Assembly (NCBI GenBank): GCA_020832105.1
Contig: JAFIFH010000074.1
Coordinates: 1 to 64,000, forward strand
Origin: Idiomarina sp.
Lineage (GTDB): Bacteria > Pseudomonadota > Gammaproteobacteria > Enterobacterales > Alteromonadaceae
Direction: 5' to 3'
Length of the DNA stretch: 64,000 bases
Shown: piece after piece, positions 46,285 to 55,013 of the stretch
How the letters are laid out: the number at the start of each line of letters is the position of its first letter
Numbering within the stretch: position 1 is the first letter of the stretch
Program-made: the position numbers and the translations under genes
The notes under the pieces: generated by a model
Told to the model about the DNA's origin: nothing
Databases searched by the model: none
The model's input: only the letters and a program-made list of their open reading frames with translations

Positions 46285-48645
46285 ATGACAAATAAACACC
46301 AGCTGCTCATCCCTTTCGCTGCGACTCTTCTGTTTCCATTGGCTGCTGCACATGCAGAGCAAACCGACCCTGATGAAGATAACACCGTAGAAATCATCAC
46401 CATTATTGGCAGTGACGATGCGTCCTTACTGACCCCTCGAGGTGCGCAAACAAGAGGGCTGTTCGGTGACGATAAGCCGATAACCGATGTCGCACGCAGC
46501 ATTACCCCGCTGAGCGAATTCGTGATTCAGGATGCTGCGTTAACGGATTTAAATGACCTCAATAGTGTCGTGCCGAATACCTTTGGTGCCAGTGGTTTCA
46601 ACTCAGCCTCATTACCCACCATTCGCGGTCAACTGGGCGAAGTGTTCAGTAATGGACTGCGTCGTCAGGGCGGTAATAATGGGTTCGGTATCCCGCTGTC
46701 ATTTAACAGCGTGGAACAGCTGGATGTGGCTAAGGGGATGCCCCCGGTGATGCTCGGCACAACTCAGCGTACGGGTGGTTTTATCAATGTACAAAGTAAA
46801 CGCCCTGACCTGCTGCAGCATCGTGGCAGCGTAAACCTGTCCGCAGGCCGCTGGGACGAATACCGGGCGCAGGTTGATGTGAGTACACCGATTGAGGCAG
46901 GGCGTTCGGGCGTGCGGCTAAGTTATCAGCGTCGTAACGAAGGCAGCTTTTATGACTTTAGCCGTTACGAGAGCCACAACCTCTATATTGCCGGGCGCTG
47001 GCTGTTACAAAATGGTGCTGAATTTAATACCAGCCTGGAATATTTCGATGTTGATTTTACCGATAACGCGGGTCTTAACCGGCCTACCCAGAACCTGATT
47101 GACCATGGTCTTTACATTACCGGGCAGGGGCGGCAGAGCAATGGTTCGACGGTTCCGGGGGCGGGTGCCGTCATCAGCCCGACTGGTGAAGTACGTATGC
47201 CACGTAGTCAGGTACAAACCGACCCTGACAATATCAGTACCGCTGAAACCCTGATTTGGCATGCTACCTACGAGCAGCCGTTACGTGACAATCTACGCCT
47301 GGTGAATCGCAGCTACATTGAGTCAATGAGCCGCGACAACATTGCGCAGAACAGCTTTGTCGAAATTATCGACAGCGCGCGCACCGCGGAAAACCGACTT
47401 GAACTACTTTATGATGTAAATTCCCAGCAACGCCTGATAGGCGGCGGCAGCCTGCGTTACAACAGCGTACTCGGTTATAGTCAGTTCACCACAGAGGCTG
47501 ACAACCCCTCTGATCTCACCGGGCCTATCGAAAACCGACGAATCCCGCTAACCGACGCGCAGCGTCAGCGTTTGGTCGAGCTGCGCCCTGGGCTGTATGT
47601 GTCCCCAGGCGGGCAGTACGATATCAACGGTGACGGCACAGGTGACTTTAATCTTTCAGACACCACGGATTCGGTGAGCTGGCAGACAGGCCTTTTTGTG
47701 CAGTACGAGTATGATCTCAACGAGCAATGGCTACTCACCGCTGGTGCGCGCGGCGATTGGTATGACGTTGAAGCCCGTGACCCGCTGCCACCTGAAGGTG
47801 TTACCGCCGCAGAAGATTCAATCAATGAGTTTCTCAAGGCCGGTGAGCTCAGCCTGTTATACCGAGCCACGCCAGACTGGTCACTCTACGCCACGGCGGC
47901 TTATGCTGAGTCAACTTCAAACAGTATGGGCGGCGGTAACGTGTTGGGTGCGGACAACCGTATCAGCCGGCAAAATTTTGCGACCGAAAACACGCTCTAC
48001 GAAGTGGGCGCTAAATGGGCCCCAGCGGACAGTCGCTGGTATGCAGATGCGGCGCTGTTTGATCAGACACGCAGCCTGCGCAACCTGGATGGCAGTAATA
48101 CCGGCATTCACACCCGAGGGGTGGAAGGTCAGTTGTATTTCACTGCAGAGCGTTGGCGGGTAAATGTCGGTGCCAATTATCTGGATGCGCGTTATGACAA
48201 TTCTACCGCCACCCAGGGCACCCGTCAGGTCATCGATGCTTTTGACGATTCGCGGCCGGACATTATTGCAGGGACCGGGGTGGGGTCACCCAACTTTACC
48301 GCGTTTCCTAATTCTACCAGCCGGGTTCAGGGGTTACCCCGCATCAGCGCTAACCTGAGTGCTCGATATCAGATAACTGAGCGCATCAGCATGGGGGCTG
48401 ATACCCTCTATACCGAGCATTACCCACTTGATTACCTGGCAACGGTGATGATCCGCGATCAGTTTTTGCTGAATACTCATGCCAGGCTCATGTTGAACGA
48501 TCAAACTGAAGTGCGCCTGGACGTGCTCAATGCGACAAACGAACGCAATTGGTCGCCGGTATTTGAAGGCGGTTACTTTGGTGCAGAGCTGGTCATGCCA
48601 AGCCCTCCACGGCAATGGCGGGTGTCTGTTCGCCATAACTTTTAA
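46285..48645 (+). CDS. TonB-dependent outer membrane receptor
   Basis: A 786-residue outer-membrane active importer. A signal peptide ends after A-H-A (about residue 24). It is followed by a possible TonB box, V-E-I-I-T-I-I-G, then a plug with S-I-T-P-L-S, L-P-T-I-R-G and N-S-V-E-Q-L-D-V-A-K-G, and a 22-strand barrel ending in W-R-V-S-V-R-H-N-F with the expected final aromatic. The plug resembles the siderophore-receptor group, but no ligand can be assigned. It is the first gene of a tightly spaced cluster with a TVP38-oxidoreductase and a YnjBCDF importer, which suggests uptake of one substrate across both membranes. No clear Fur box was seen upstream. Confidence 0.92.
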   Translation: MTNKHQLLIPFAATLLFPLAAAHAEQTDPDEDNTVEIITIIGSDDASLLTPRGAQTRGLFGDDKPITDVARSITPLSEFVIQDAALTDLNDLNSVVPNTFGASGFNSASLPTIRGQLGEVFSNGLRRQGGNNGFGIPLSFNSVEQLDVAKGMPPVMLGTTQRTGGFINVQSKRPDLLQHRGSVNLSAGRWDEYRAQVDVSTPIEAGRSGVRLSYQRRNEGSFYDFSRYESHNLYIAGRWLLQNGAEFNTSLEYFDVDFTDNAGLNRPTQNLIDHGLYITGQGRQSNGSTVPGAGAVISPTGEVRMPRSQVQTDPDNISTAETLIWHATYEQPLRDNLRLVNRSYIESMSRDNIAQNSFVEIIDSARTAENRLELLYDVNSQQRLIGGGSLRYNSVLGYSQFTTEADNPSDLTGPIENRRIPLTDAQRQRLVELRPGLYVSPGGQYDINGDGTGDFNLSDTTDSVSWQTGLFVQYEYDLNEQWLLTAGARGDWYDVEARDPLPPEGVTAAEDSINEFLKAGELSLLYRATPDWSLYATAAYAESTSNSMGGGNVLGADNRISRQNFATENTLYEVGAKWAPADSRWYADAALFDQTRSLRNLDGSNTGIHTRGVEGQLYFTAERWRVNVGANYLDARYDNSTATQGTRQVIDAFDDSRPDIIAGTGVGSPNFTAFPNSTSRVQGLPRISANLSARYQITERISMGADTLYTEHYPLDYLATVMIRDQFLLNTHARLMLNDQTEVRLDVLNATNERNWSPVFEGGYFGAELVMPSPPRQWRVSVRHNF

Positions 48646-48654
48646 GGACGCAAC

Positions 48655-50814
48655 ATGAGATGGATTAAAATAGCCTTGGTGGCGCTGGTTGTCGGCGCGA
48701 TCGCGGCATTTTTTATGCTTGATCTGCAGCAGTACCTGTCACTGGCAGAGCTTGAGCAACGCCAGCAGCAATTGGCTGAGTTTCGCGATACTTATTTCTT
48801 GCAGACTGCGCTGATAGGGTTTGCGCTGTACGTGCTGGTGACGGCACTGTCACTGCCTGGCGCCGCGGTGATGACCCTGGCGATGGGGGCGATTTTTGGG
48901 TTTGCCTGGGGCCTGCTATTGGTGTCCTTTGCTGCCACCATAGGGGCGACGCTGGCGTTTCTGATGGCGCGTTTTGTGCTGAGAGACTGGGTTGAAGCAC
49001 GTTTTAATAAACGACTTGAACAAGTCAATAAACGCTTTCGTGAAGATGGTGCGTTTTACTTATTGAGCCTGCGCCTGGTGCCGGTATTTCCGTTCTTTCT
49101 GATCAACCTAGTGATGGGCCTGACGCAAATCAAAACCTGGACTTTTTTCTGGGTCAGCCAGGTGGGCATGCTCGCAGGGACTGCAGTCTATGTGAACGCC
49201 GGGACGCAACTGGCTAGCATTGAGAGCACCGGTGATGTCTTTTCCGGTCGCTTAATTCTGTCCTTTACGCTGCTTGGTATTTTTCCATTAATCGCTAAAC
49301 AGGTATTAACGGTCATCAAGCGACGTAAAGCCCTTGCGAAGTGGCAGAAACCCAAGCACTTTGATCGTAACCTGGTTGTGATAGGTGGTGGTTCGGCAGG
49401 GCTTGTCTCGGCATATATTGCGGCCACGGTAAAAGCCAAAGTCACGCTGGTTGAGGCTGACAAAATGGGTGGTGATTGCCTGAATACCGGCTGTGTTCCA
49501 TCCAAAGCATTGATTAATGTCGCACGCCAGGCAAGACAGCGGCGACAGGCTGGCATGGGCTTGCCAGCAGAGCCTACCGAAGTCGATTTCCCCGCCCTGA
49601 TGGCCCATGTGCAAGAGGTGATTAAAACCATTGAGCCGCATGATTCAATCGAGCGCTACGAGAGTCTTGGGGTGAACGTGGTCAAGGGGCGCGCGAAGGT
49701 CATTTCGCCCTGGCAGGTTGAAATTGAAGACGAGCAAGGCGCTACCCAGACCCTGACGACCAGAGCAATCATTGTGGCCACCGGCGGCAAACCCTTGGTA
49801 CCGCCCATTGAAGGGTTACGAGAGCTGCCGTATCTCACCAGCGACAACTTGTGGCAGTTAGAGGCTTTACCCAAGCGTTTGTTGGTGCTCGGTGGAGGTC
49901 CGATTGGTTGCGAGCTGGCACAGGCCTTCAGTGGCATTGGCAGCAAGGTCACACAGCTTGAGATGGGGCCTCGCTTGCTGAGTAAAGAAGACGAAGACGC
50001 AAGCGCCGCGGTACTTGAGCGCTTTCGCGCGGATGGCATTGAGGTGCGTCTGCGCCAACGCGCCGTGCGCTTTGCCGCTCAGGGTGAACACTATGAGGTG
50101 GAGGTCGAGAAACTCGACGAGAATGATGCAGTCGTCGGCCACGAGACTGTTGCATTTGACCAGGTATTGGTTGCGGTAGGGCGGCAGGCAAACTTCACAG
50201 GCTTTGGCCTTGAGGCACTGGGGATTGAGGGTGACAGCGTGCTACCCAGTGACGAATTTATGCAGACCAAAATACCCACGATTTATGCGGCAGGGGATGT
50301 CACCGGGCCATATCAATTTACCCATACGGCCTCGCATCAGGCCTGGTATGCCAGTGTGAATGCGTTGTTTGCTCCCTTTAAACGCTTTAAAGCAGATTAT
50401 CGAGTGATTCCATGGGCCACTTTTACCGACCCGGAGGTGGCGACCGTGGGTTTGAATGAGCAGGCGGCGCAGGCTCAGGACATTGAGTACGAAGTTACCC
50501 GCTATGAACTTGATGATTTGGATCGGGCGATTGCTGACAACAACGCCTATGGCTTTGTCAAAGTGTTAACGGTGCCGGGCAAAGACCGTATTCTTGGGGT
50601 CACCATTGTCGGCCCAAGAGCCGCGGACTTGATTGCTGAATTTGTATTGGCAATGAAACATAAGCTTGGGTTAAATAAAATCCTGGGTACCATCCATATT
50701 TATCCGACCATGAATGAAGCCAATAAATTTGTCGCTGGTGAATGGCGCCGCGCGCACAAGCCAGACGCACTGCTAAAATGGGTAGAGCGTTTTCATCGTC
50801 GACGCCGGGGGTAA
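48655..50814 (+). CDS. TVP38 membrane domain fused to a mercuric-reductase-like flavoprotein
   Basis: One 719-residue protein made of two modules. Residues 1-220 are a TVP38/TMEM64 (DedA-like) domain with several membrane spans and the family core P-G-A-A-V-M-T-L-A-M-G-A-I-F-G and R-L-V-P-V-F-P-F-F-L-I-N. Residues about 238-715 are a pyridine-nucleotide disulphide oxidoreductase: FAD motif G-G-G-S-A-G (245-250), redox pair C275/C280 in G-D-C-L-N-T-G-C-V-P-S-K, NAD(P) motif G-G-G-P-I-G, and the late H-I-Y-P-T-M-N-E. No C-terminal cysteine pair of true MerA is present, so mercury reduction is unlikely. SD GGACG precedes the ATG; it is followed by ynjB after 2 bases. Confidence 0.9.
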   Translation: MRWIKIALVALVVGAIAAFFMLDLQQYLSLAELEQRQQQLAEFRDTYFLQTALIGFALYVLVTALSLPGAAVMTLAMGAIFGFAWGLLLVSFAATIGATLAFLMARFVLRDWVEARFNKRLEQVNKRFREDGAFYLLSLRLVPVFPFFLINLVMGLTQIKTWTFFWVSQVGMLAGTAVYVNAGTQLASIESTGDVFSGRLILSFTLLGIFPLIAKQVLTVIKRRKALAKWQKPKHFDRNLVVIGGGSAGLVSAYIAATVKAKVTLVEADKMGGDCLNTGCVPSKALINVARQARQRRQAGMGLPAEPTEVDFPALMAHVQEVIKTIEPHDSIERYESLGVNVVKGRAKVISPWQVEIEDEQGATQTLTTRAIIVATGGKPLVPPIEGLRELPYLTSDNLWQLEALPKRLLVLGGGPIGCELAQAFSGIGSKVTQLEMGPRLLSKEDEDASAAVLERFRADGIEVRLRQRAVRFAAQGEHYEVEVEKLDENDAVVGHETVAFDQVLVAVGRQANFTGFGLEALGIEGDSVLPSDEFMQTKIPTIYAAGDVTGPYQFTHTASHQAWYASVNALFAPFKRFKADYRVIPWATFTDPEVATVGLNEQAAQAQDIEYEVTRYELDDLDRAIADNNAYGFVKVLTVPGKDRILGVTIVGPRAADLIAEFVLAMKHKLGLNKILGTIHIYPTMNEANKFVAGEWRRAHKPDALLKWVERFHRRRRG

Positions 50815-50816
50815 GG

Positions 50817-51992
50817 TTGAAAAAAGTCAGTTTTCTATGGTTAGGTCTGCTGTTACTCATGTCACAGGTCACTTTTCAGGTGAACGCTCAGGTGAACGCC
50901 CAGCCCGAAGACGAGTGGCAAGCGCACCTTGACGCCGCGCGTGGGCAAACGGTGTATTTTCATGCCTGGGGTGGCTCTGCGGAAGCCAATCGCTACCTGC
51001 GCTGGGCGGCTGGCGAGTTGCGTGAGCACTATGATATTCGTTTGCGCCATGTACGCGTGGCGGATATCAGCGAAGCGGTGACCCGTTTACTGGCGGAATC
51101 GCGCAGTGACGCCTCTGCCAGTGCAGTGGACTTACTGTGGGTGAATGGTAAAAATTTCCATGCGTTAAAAGAGGCTGATGTTCTGCTGGGGGATCTCTCC
51201 ACGCAGGTACCAAACAGTCATTTGCTAGATTCGCAATTGCCGTACACCGTTGATTTCGGTATCCCTACCGATGACTACGAGTTGCCATGGGGCATGGGCC
51301 AGTTTTATCTGATGTACAATCGGGAATCGGCCCCAGAGCTGGAACCTGATGGGTATCTGAGCCCCGCTGCCTTGCTGGATTTCGCGCAGGGGAACCCGGG
51401 TACACTAAGCTATCCGTTGCCACCTGACTTTCATGGCACCACCTTTCTTAAACAGTTATTAATTGCACTGAGTGACAATGACCCACGCCTTGCCGAGCCT
51501 TATCAGGTAGCCACCGGTGAAGCACTGCTCACGCAGCTTTTCGCCTACCTTGATCAGTTACATCCATTACTGTGGCGCGATGGGCGGGCCTTTGTTGGTA
51601 GTGCGGCAGAGCAGCAGCGGTTGTTCGCCGATGGGCGCTTACTGATGGCGATGAGCTTTAACCCCGGCGAACTTGTTTCGGCAAAGGCGCGGGGTAGTTT
51701 AGCGCAAAGCAGTGAGGCGGTGTCGCTAGGCCCTCAGGCGATTACTAACAGCCATTATCTGGCCATTCCGCGACATGCCTCAGCCCCCTCCGCTGCGTTG
51801 GTTACGATGAATTTTTTCCTTTCGCCTAAGGCTCAGCAGCGCAAGGCCGACCCTGAATACTGGGGCGACCCTGCGGTGCTTAAAGCTGAGCATTTGCAGA
51901 CCGCACCAGAGCTTCGATTCGAGTCGGCGAGTGAACCTCATGTCAGCTGGAATGAAGTGATTGAGGCGGCATGGCGGGAGCGCTATGAATAG
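50817..51992 (+). CDS. ynjB: ABC importer substrate-binding protein YnjB
   Basis: The periplasmic solute-binding component of a YnjBCD importer. The start is TTG 50817, two bases after the previous stop and behind GGGGTAAGG; the protein then begins L-K-K-V-S-F-L-W-L-G-L-L-L-L-M (signal peptide). Family-typical segments are V-Y-F-H-A-W-G-G, D-L-L-W-V-N-G-K-N-F, E-L-P-W-G-M-G-Q-F-Y and A-M-S-F-N-P-G-E. Its 391 residues fit E. coli YnjB. A 12-base repeat codes for a doubled Q-V-N-A at the signal cleavage site. The ligand is not known in any organism to my knowledge. Confidence 0.9.
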   Translation: MKKVSFLWLGLLLLMSQVTFQVNAQVNAQPEDEWQAHLDAARGQTVYFHAWGGSAEANRYLRWAAGELREHYDIRLRHVRVADISEAVTRLLAESRSDASASAVDLLWVNGKNFHALKEADVLLGDLSTQVPNSHLLDSQLPYTVDFGIPTDDYELPWGMGQFYLMYNRESAPELEPDGYLSPAALLDFAQGNPGTLSYPLPPDFHGTTFLKQLLIALSDNDPRLAEPYQVATGEALLTQLFAYLDQLHPLLWRDGRAFVGSAAEQQRLFADGRLLMAMSFNPGELVSAKARGSLAQSSEAVSLGPQAITNSHYLAIPRHASAPSAALVTMNFFLSPKAQQRKADPEYWGDPAVLKAEHLQTAPELRFESASEPHVSWNEVIEAAWRERYE

Positions 51993-53601
51993 AGCAGGCT
52001 GGTGGCTGGCAGCGATTCCTGCTGCCGCCATTCTTGGTATTCCGCTACTGATTGCGCCGCTGTATTTATCGATTGAGCTTTTTTCGCTGCCATTGTCCGC
52101 GCTGGTGGAATTCGCCCAGCGCCCAAGCCTGTTGCATTCCATCGGTATCACGTTACTCTTAGCGCTGCTTCCTACTATGGCAGCACTGTATGTTGCGATC
52201 TTCTTTGTCGCCGGGCGACGGCCCCCAACCTGGATAGCGCCGTTATTAGCGATGCCACATGTGGCGTTTGCGGTAGGAATGAGTTTTATACTGGTCAGTG
52301 ATGGCTGGTTGTCGCGTTTGTTACCCATGGTGAATCTGCCCATTGCGGATAAAAGCCTGACCCTCACCTTACTTGTACTGTTTTTTAAAGAGCTGCCGTT
52401 CCTGCTGCTCATGGCTGCCGTGGTGATGCAGCAGCTGCCCACTAGAGCATGGTATCTAAGCGGAGCGTCGCTCGGGTATTCACGCTGGCAAACTTTTACT
52501 CGTGTGGTGTTGCCTGCCGCATTACCTCGCTTGCGTTTGCCATTGATTGCAGTTGCGGTCTATGCGCTGGCGGTGGTTGATGTGGTCAGTGTGGTGGGGC
52601 CGAACCTGCCAGCGCCGCTGGCGCTGCGAGCATTTAACTGGCAGCAACAGTTTGCCGGGCAAAGCCAGGCGTTTGCCATATTGGCGCAGTGGTTGCTGTT
52701 AATGCTGACATTGGCAGCGGTGCTGCTCGTGATCGCCCATGAACGTGCGTTAGTGTGGTGGGCCAGGCGCCTTGCGAGCCAAGGGCCAGGGTTACCAGGT
52801 AAAGCGCGCAAACGGTTGCAGCAGGCCGGTCAAGCTCTGGCTAGCACGTTAACAGTGACTACGGCGGTACTCACTTTATTTGCGTTACTCAGTATGCTGT
52901 TGTGGTCAGTGGCGCAAAGCTGGCCCGGTGATGCCTGGCGACCTCAGCAATTGACGCTGGCGCATTGGCGCTGGGAAGGCGACTATGTGCTCGATGCCAT
53001 ACAGGCGTCATTGGGGCTGGCGTTGGTAAGCGCCAGTGTGGGGTTAGTGCTGAGCGTCTTAGTGTTAGAGTTACAGGTTCGCGTGGGCCGCTACCTGCCA
53101 GTGTGGTTACCCTTATTACCCATATTACTGCCACAATTACCCATGGTCATCGGCTGGCAACTTGGTATCAGCTATTTTAACCTGCCGGTCGGCTGGTTAT
53201 GGGTGGCCTGGTCGCACACCATGTTCTGCTTTGCTTACGCGTATTTGATGTTGAACAGAGATTACCTGGCTTTTGACTCACGCTGGCTGCTGGTGGCGGC
53301 GAGTGTGCAGAAGTCGCCATTGCAAGCTTTTGTCAGCATCAAGCTGCGCATGCTTGCCGGCCCGCTTATCTTCGCCTGGGCGGTGGCCTTTTCGGTGAGT
53401 ATTTTGCAGTATGTCCCCACCGTTTTGCTCGGTGCTGGCCGAGTGGTGACGATCACCATGGAAGCCACGGCCTATGGCAGTGGCTTCGAGCGCAGCCTAG
53501 CGGCGCTATATGCGCTTGGGCAGGTCTCGTTGCCAGCGTTGGTGTTTGTGTTCGCGGTTGTGGTAAACCGAATACTCAAGAAGGAGACAGTGAGGTGCTA
53601 G
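51985..53601 (+). CDS. ynjC: ABC importer double permease YnjC
   Basis: A fused permease with two transmembrane halves (about 538 residues, roughly 12 spans), like E. coli YnjC. Each half has the binding-protein-dependent transport signature: the first around Y-L-S-G-A-S-L-G-Y-S-R-W-Q-T-F and the second around V-A-A-S-V-Q-K-S-P-L-Q-A-F. The start is ATG 51985 behind GGGAG, overlapping the ynjB end by 8 nt. It also overlaps ynjD by 7 nt, so all three subunits should be made together. Confidence 0.92.
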   Translation: MNRAGWWLAAIPAAAILGIPLLIAPLYLSIELFSLPLSALVEFAQRPSLLHSIGITLLLALLPTMAALYVAIFFVAGRRPPTWIAPLLAMPHVAFAVGMSFILVSDGWLSRLLPMVNLPIADKSLTLTLLVLFFKELPFLLLMAAVVMQQLPTRAWYLSGASLGYSRWQTFTRVVLPAALPRLRLPLIAVAVYALAVVDVVSVVGPNLPAPLALRAFNWQQQFAGQSQAFAILAQWLLLMLTLAAVLLVIAHERALVWWARRLASQGPGLPGKARKRLQQAGQALASTLTVTTAVLTLFALLSMLLWSVAQSWPGDAWRPQQLTLAHWRWEGDYVLDAIQASLGLALVSASVGLVLSVLVLELQVRVGRYLPVWLPLLPILLPQLPMVIGWQLGISYFNLPVGWLWVAWSHTMFCFAYAYLMLNRDYLAFDSRWLLVAASVQKSPLQAFVSIKLRMLAGPLIFAWAVAFSVSILQYVPTVLLGAGRVVTITMEATAYGSGFERSLAALYALGQVSLPALVFVFAVVVNRILKKETVRC

Positions 53602-54221
53602 CGTTACATCAGGTCAGAATTTCCCGCCAGGGACAGCTACTCATTGACCTCCCATTGGTAGAGATCGCCGCGGGCGAGGTGCTGACGTTAATGGGGCCAA
53701 GTGGCAGCGGTAAATCAACGTTATTAAACTGGATTGTGGGTGCGCCGCTCAGTGGTTTTGAGTGCGAGGGCGAGGTTATTCTGAATGACACTCTGGTCAA
53801 CGGCCTGGCGGCAGAGCACCGGCATATTGGTTTGCGTTTTCAGGACCCCTGGTTATTCCCGCATATGTCGGTGCTGGAAAACCTGCTATTTGCGCTGCCT
53901 AGGGACAATACAATGAAACGCTCTGCCAGGCAGCAGCATGCGTTGAGCTTTCTGCGGGCGCTACAGCTGGACGACTTATCCATGCGTATGCCAAATTCAT
54001 TGAGTGGCGGGCAGGCCGCGCGAGTGTCCCTGGCGCGCGCACTCATCAATGAGCCGCAAGCGATGCTGCTTGACGAACCTTTTTCTGCGCTGGATATGAC
54101 CACCCGTGAAACAGTGCGGAACTGGACCTTCACTCATCTAAAGGCGCGCAATATCGCGACCATTTTGGTCACTCATGACGCTGCTGACGCCCCGCCAGGT
54201 GGCGACATTATAAGGTTATAA
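53595..54221 (+). CDS. ynjD: ABC importer ATPase YnjD
   Basis: The ATPase of the YnjBCD importer, 208 residues. Walker A is GPSGSGKST (34-42), the signature is L-S-G-G-Q-A-A-R-V-S-L-A-R-A-L, Walker B is A-M-L-L-D-E-P-F-S-A-L-D, and the switch histidine is in L-V-T-H-D-A. It starts at GTG 53595 behind AAGGAGACA, inside the ynjC gene. It ends right after the switch region and lacks a C-terminal regulatory domain. Confidence 0.94.
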   Translation: MLALHQVRISRQGQLLIDLPLVEIAAGEVLTLMGPSGSGKSTLLNWIVGAPLSGFECEGEVILNDTLVNGLAAEHRHIGLRFQDPWLFPHMSVLENLLFALPRDNTMKRSARQQHALSFLRALQLDDLSMRMPNSLSGGQAARVSLARALINEPQAMLLDEPFSALDMTTRETVRNWTFTHLKARNIATILVTHDAADAPPGGDIIRL

Positions 54222-54223
54222 GC

Positions 54224-54829
54224 ATGTTTGATGCCCGTATTCTACCGATCCTGAAAACCCCGTTACGGGCGCTGGCGCGCATCGCCAACCGTGCCGGGTT
54301 TAGCGCAAACCAGGTTACTCTGGCCGGTTTTGTGCTGGGTATCGGGGCTGTGGTCGCTGTGGCTTTCGAATACTACCTGGCTGGGCTGGCTTTACTGCTT
54401 GCTAATCGCTTAGCAGACGGTATCGATGGCGAGCTCGCCCGCTTACGCCAGCCTACCGACGCGGGCGCGTATCTGGATATCGTGCTCGATTTTATTTTTT
54501 ACAGTGCCTTTGTGTTCGCATTTATCCTCGCCGCACCTGAGCAAAATGCTTTGCCTGGTGGTTTGTTGATGCTCTCCTTCATGGGCACCGGTGGCAGCTT
54601 TCTGGCCTTCGCCACGCTGGCGCAGAAACGAGGCATACAAAACCCCGATTACCCGAGCAAGTCCCTGCACTATATGGGCGGTATCACCGAGGGCGGTGAG
54701 ACCATCGCTTTCATGGTGCTGTTCTGCCTGTTTCCGGCGTGGTTTGATGTATTGGCATATATCTTCGCCGGGCTCTGTATCATCACTGCCATGAGCCGTA
54801 TTTATGGCGGCTTCAGGGCGCTCAAATAA
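54224..54829 (+). CDS. ynjF: CDP-alcohol phosphatidyltransferase family protein YnjF
   Basis: An inner-membrane enzyme of the family that swaps CMP for an alcohol on a CDP-linked lipid. The full motif D-G-x2-A-R-x8-G-x3-D-x3-D is visible in D-G-E-L-A-R-L-R-Q-P-T-D-A-G-A-Y-L-D-I-V-L-D. The 201 residues form about six membrane segments. In E. coli ynjF closes the ydjXYZ-ynjABCDEF cluster; here it also follows ynjBCD directly (2 bases). The lipid head group it handles is unknown. Confidence 0.9.
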   Translation: MFDARILPILKTPLRALARIANRAGFSANQVTLAGFVLGIGAVVAVAFEYYLAGLALLLANRLADGIDGELARLRQPTDAGAYLDIVLDFIFYSAFVFAFILAAPEQNALPGGLLMLSFMGTGGSFLAFATLAQKRGIQNPDYPSKSLHYMGGITEGGETIAFMVLFCLFPAWFDVLAYIFAGLCIITAMSRIYGGFRALK

Positions 54830-54979
54830 CAGATATAGCAGGGCGACGCGTCAGCTGCCATGCCATCTGGATTTTTATGCGCTATTGTTTTCCAGCAACA
54901 TGGCCCCAATCGACCCATCTCTAGCGGTTCACTGAGTGCTTTTTTGGACAGTAAGCCTAGCGTTTAACAACCGACCTGG

Positions 54980-55004
54980 ACCCTGTAGTCAATGTCTACA
55001 GGGT
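54980..55004. terminator. Hairpin after the ynjF gene
   Basis: ACCCTGTAG (54980-54988) and CTACAGGGT (54996-55004) form a perfect 9-bp stem with a 7-base loop between ynjF and the convergent EAL gene. Only a short T-run follows, so its strength is uncertain. Confidence 0.55.
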
Positions 55005-55013
55005 TTAAGCTTC

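Noticed and set aside
49188-49631. 147-residue minus-strand frame inside the TVP38-flavoprotein gene
   Set aside because: The plus frame carries all family motifs; the reverse frame is a by-product with no homology signs.
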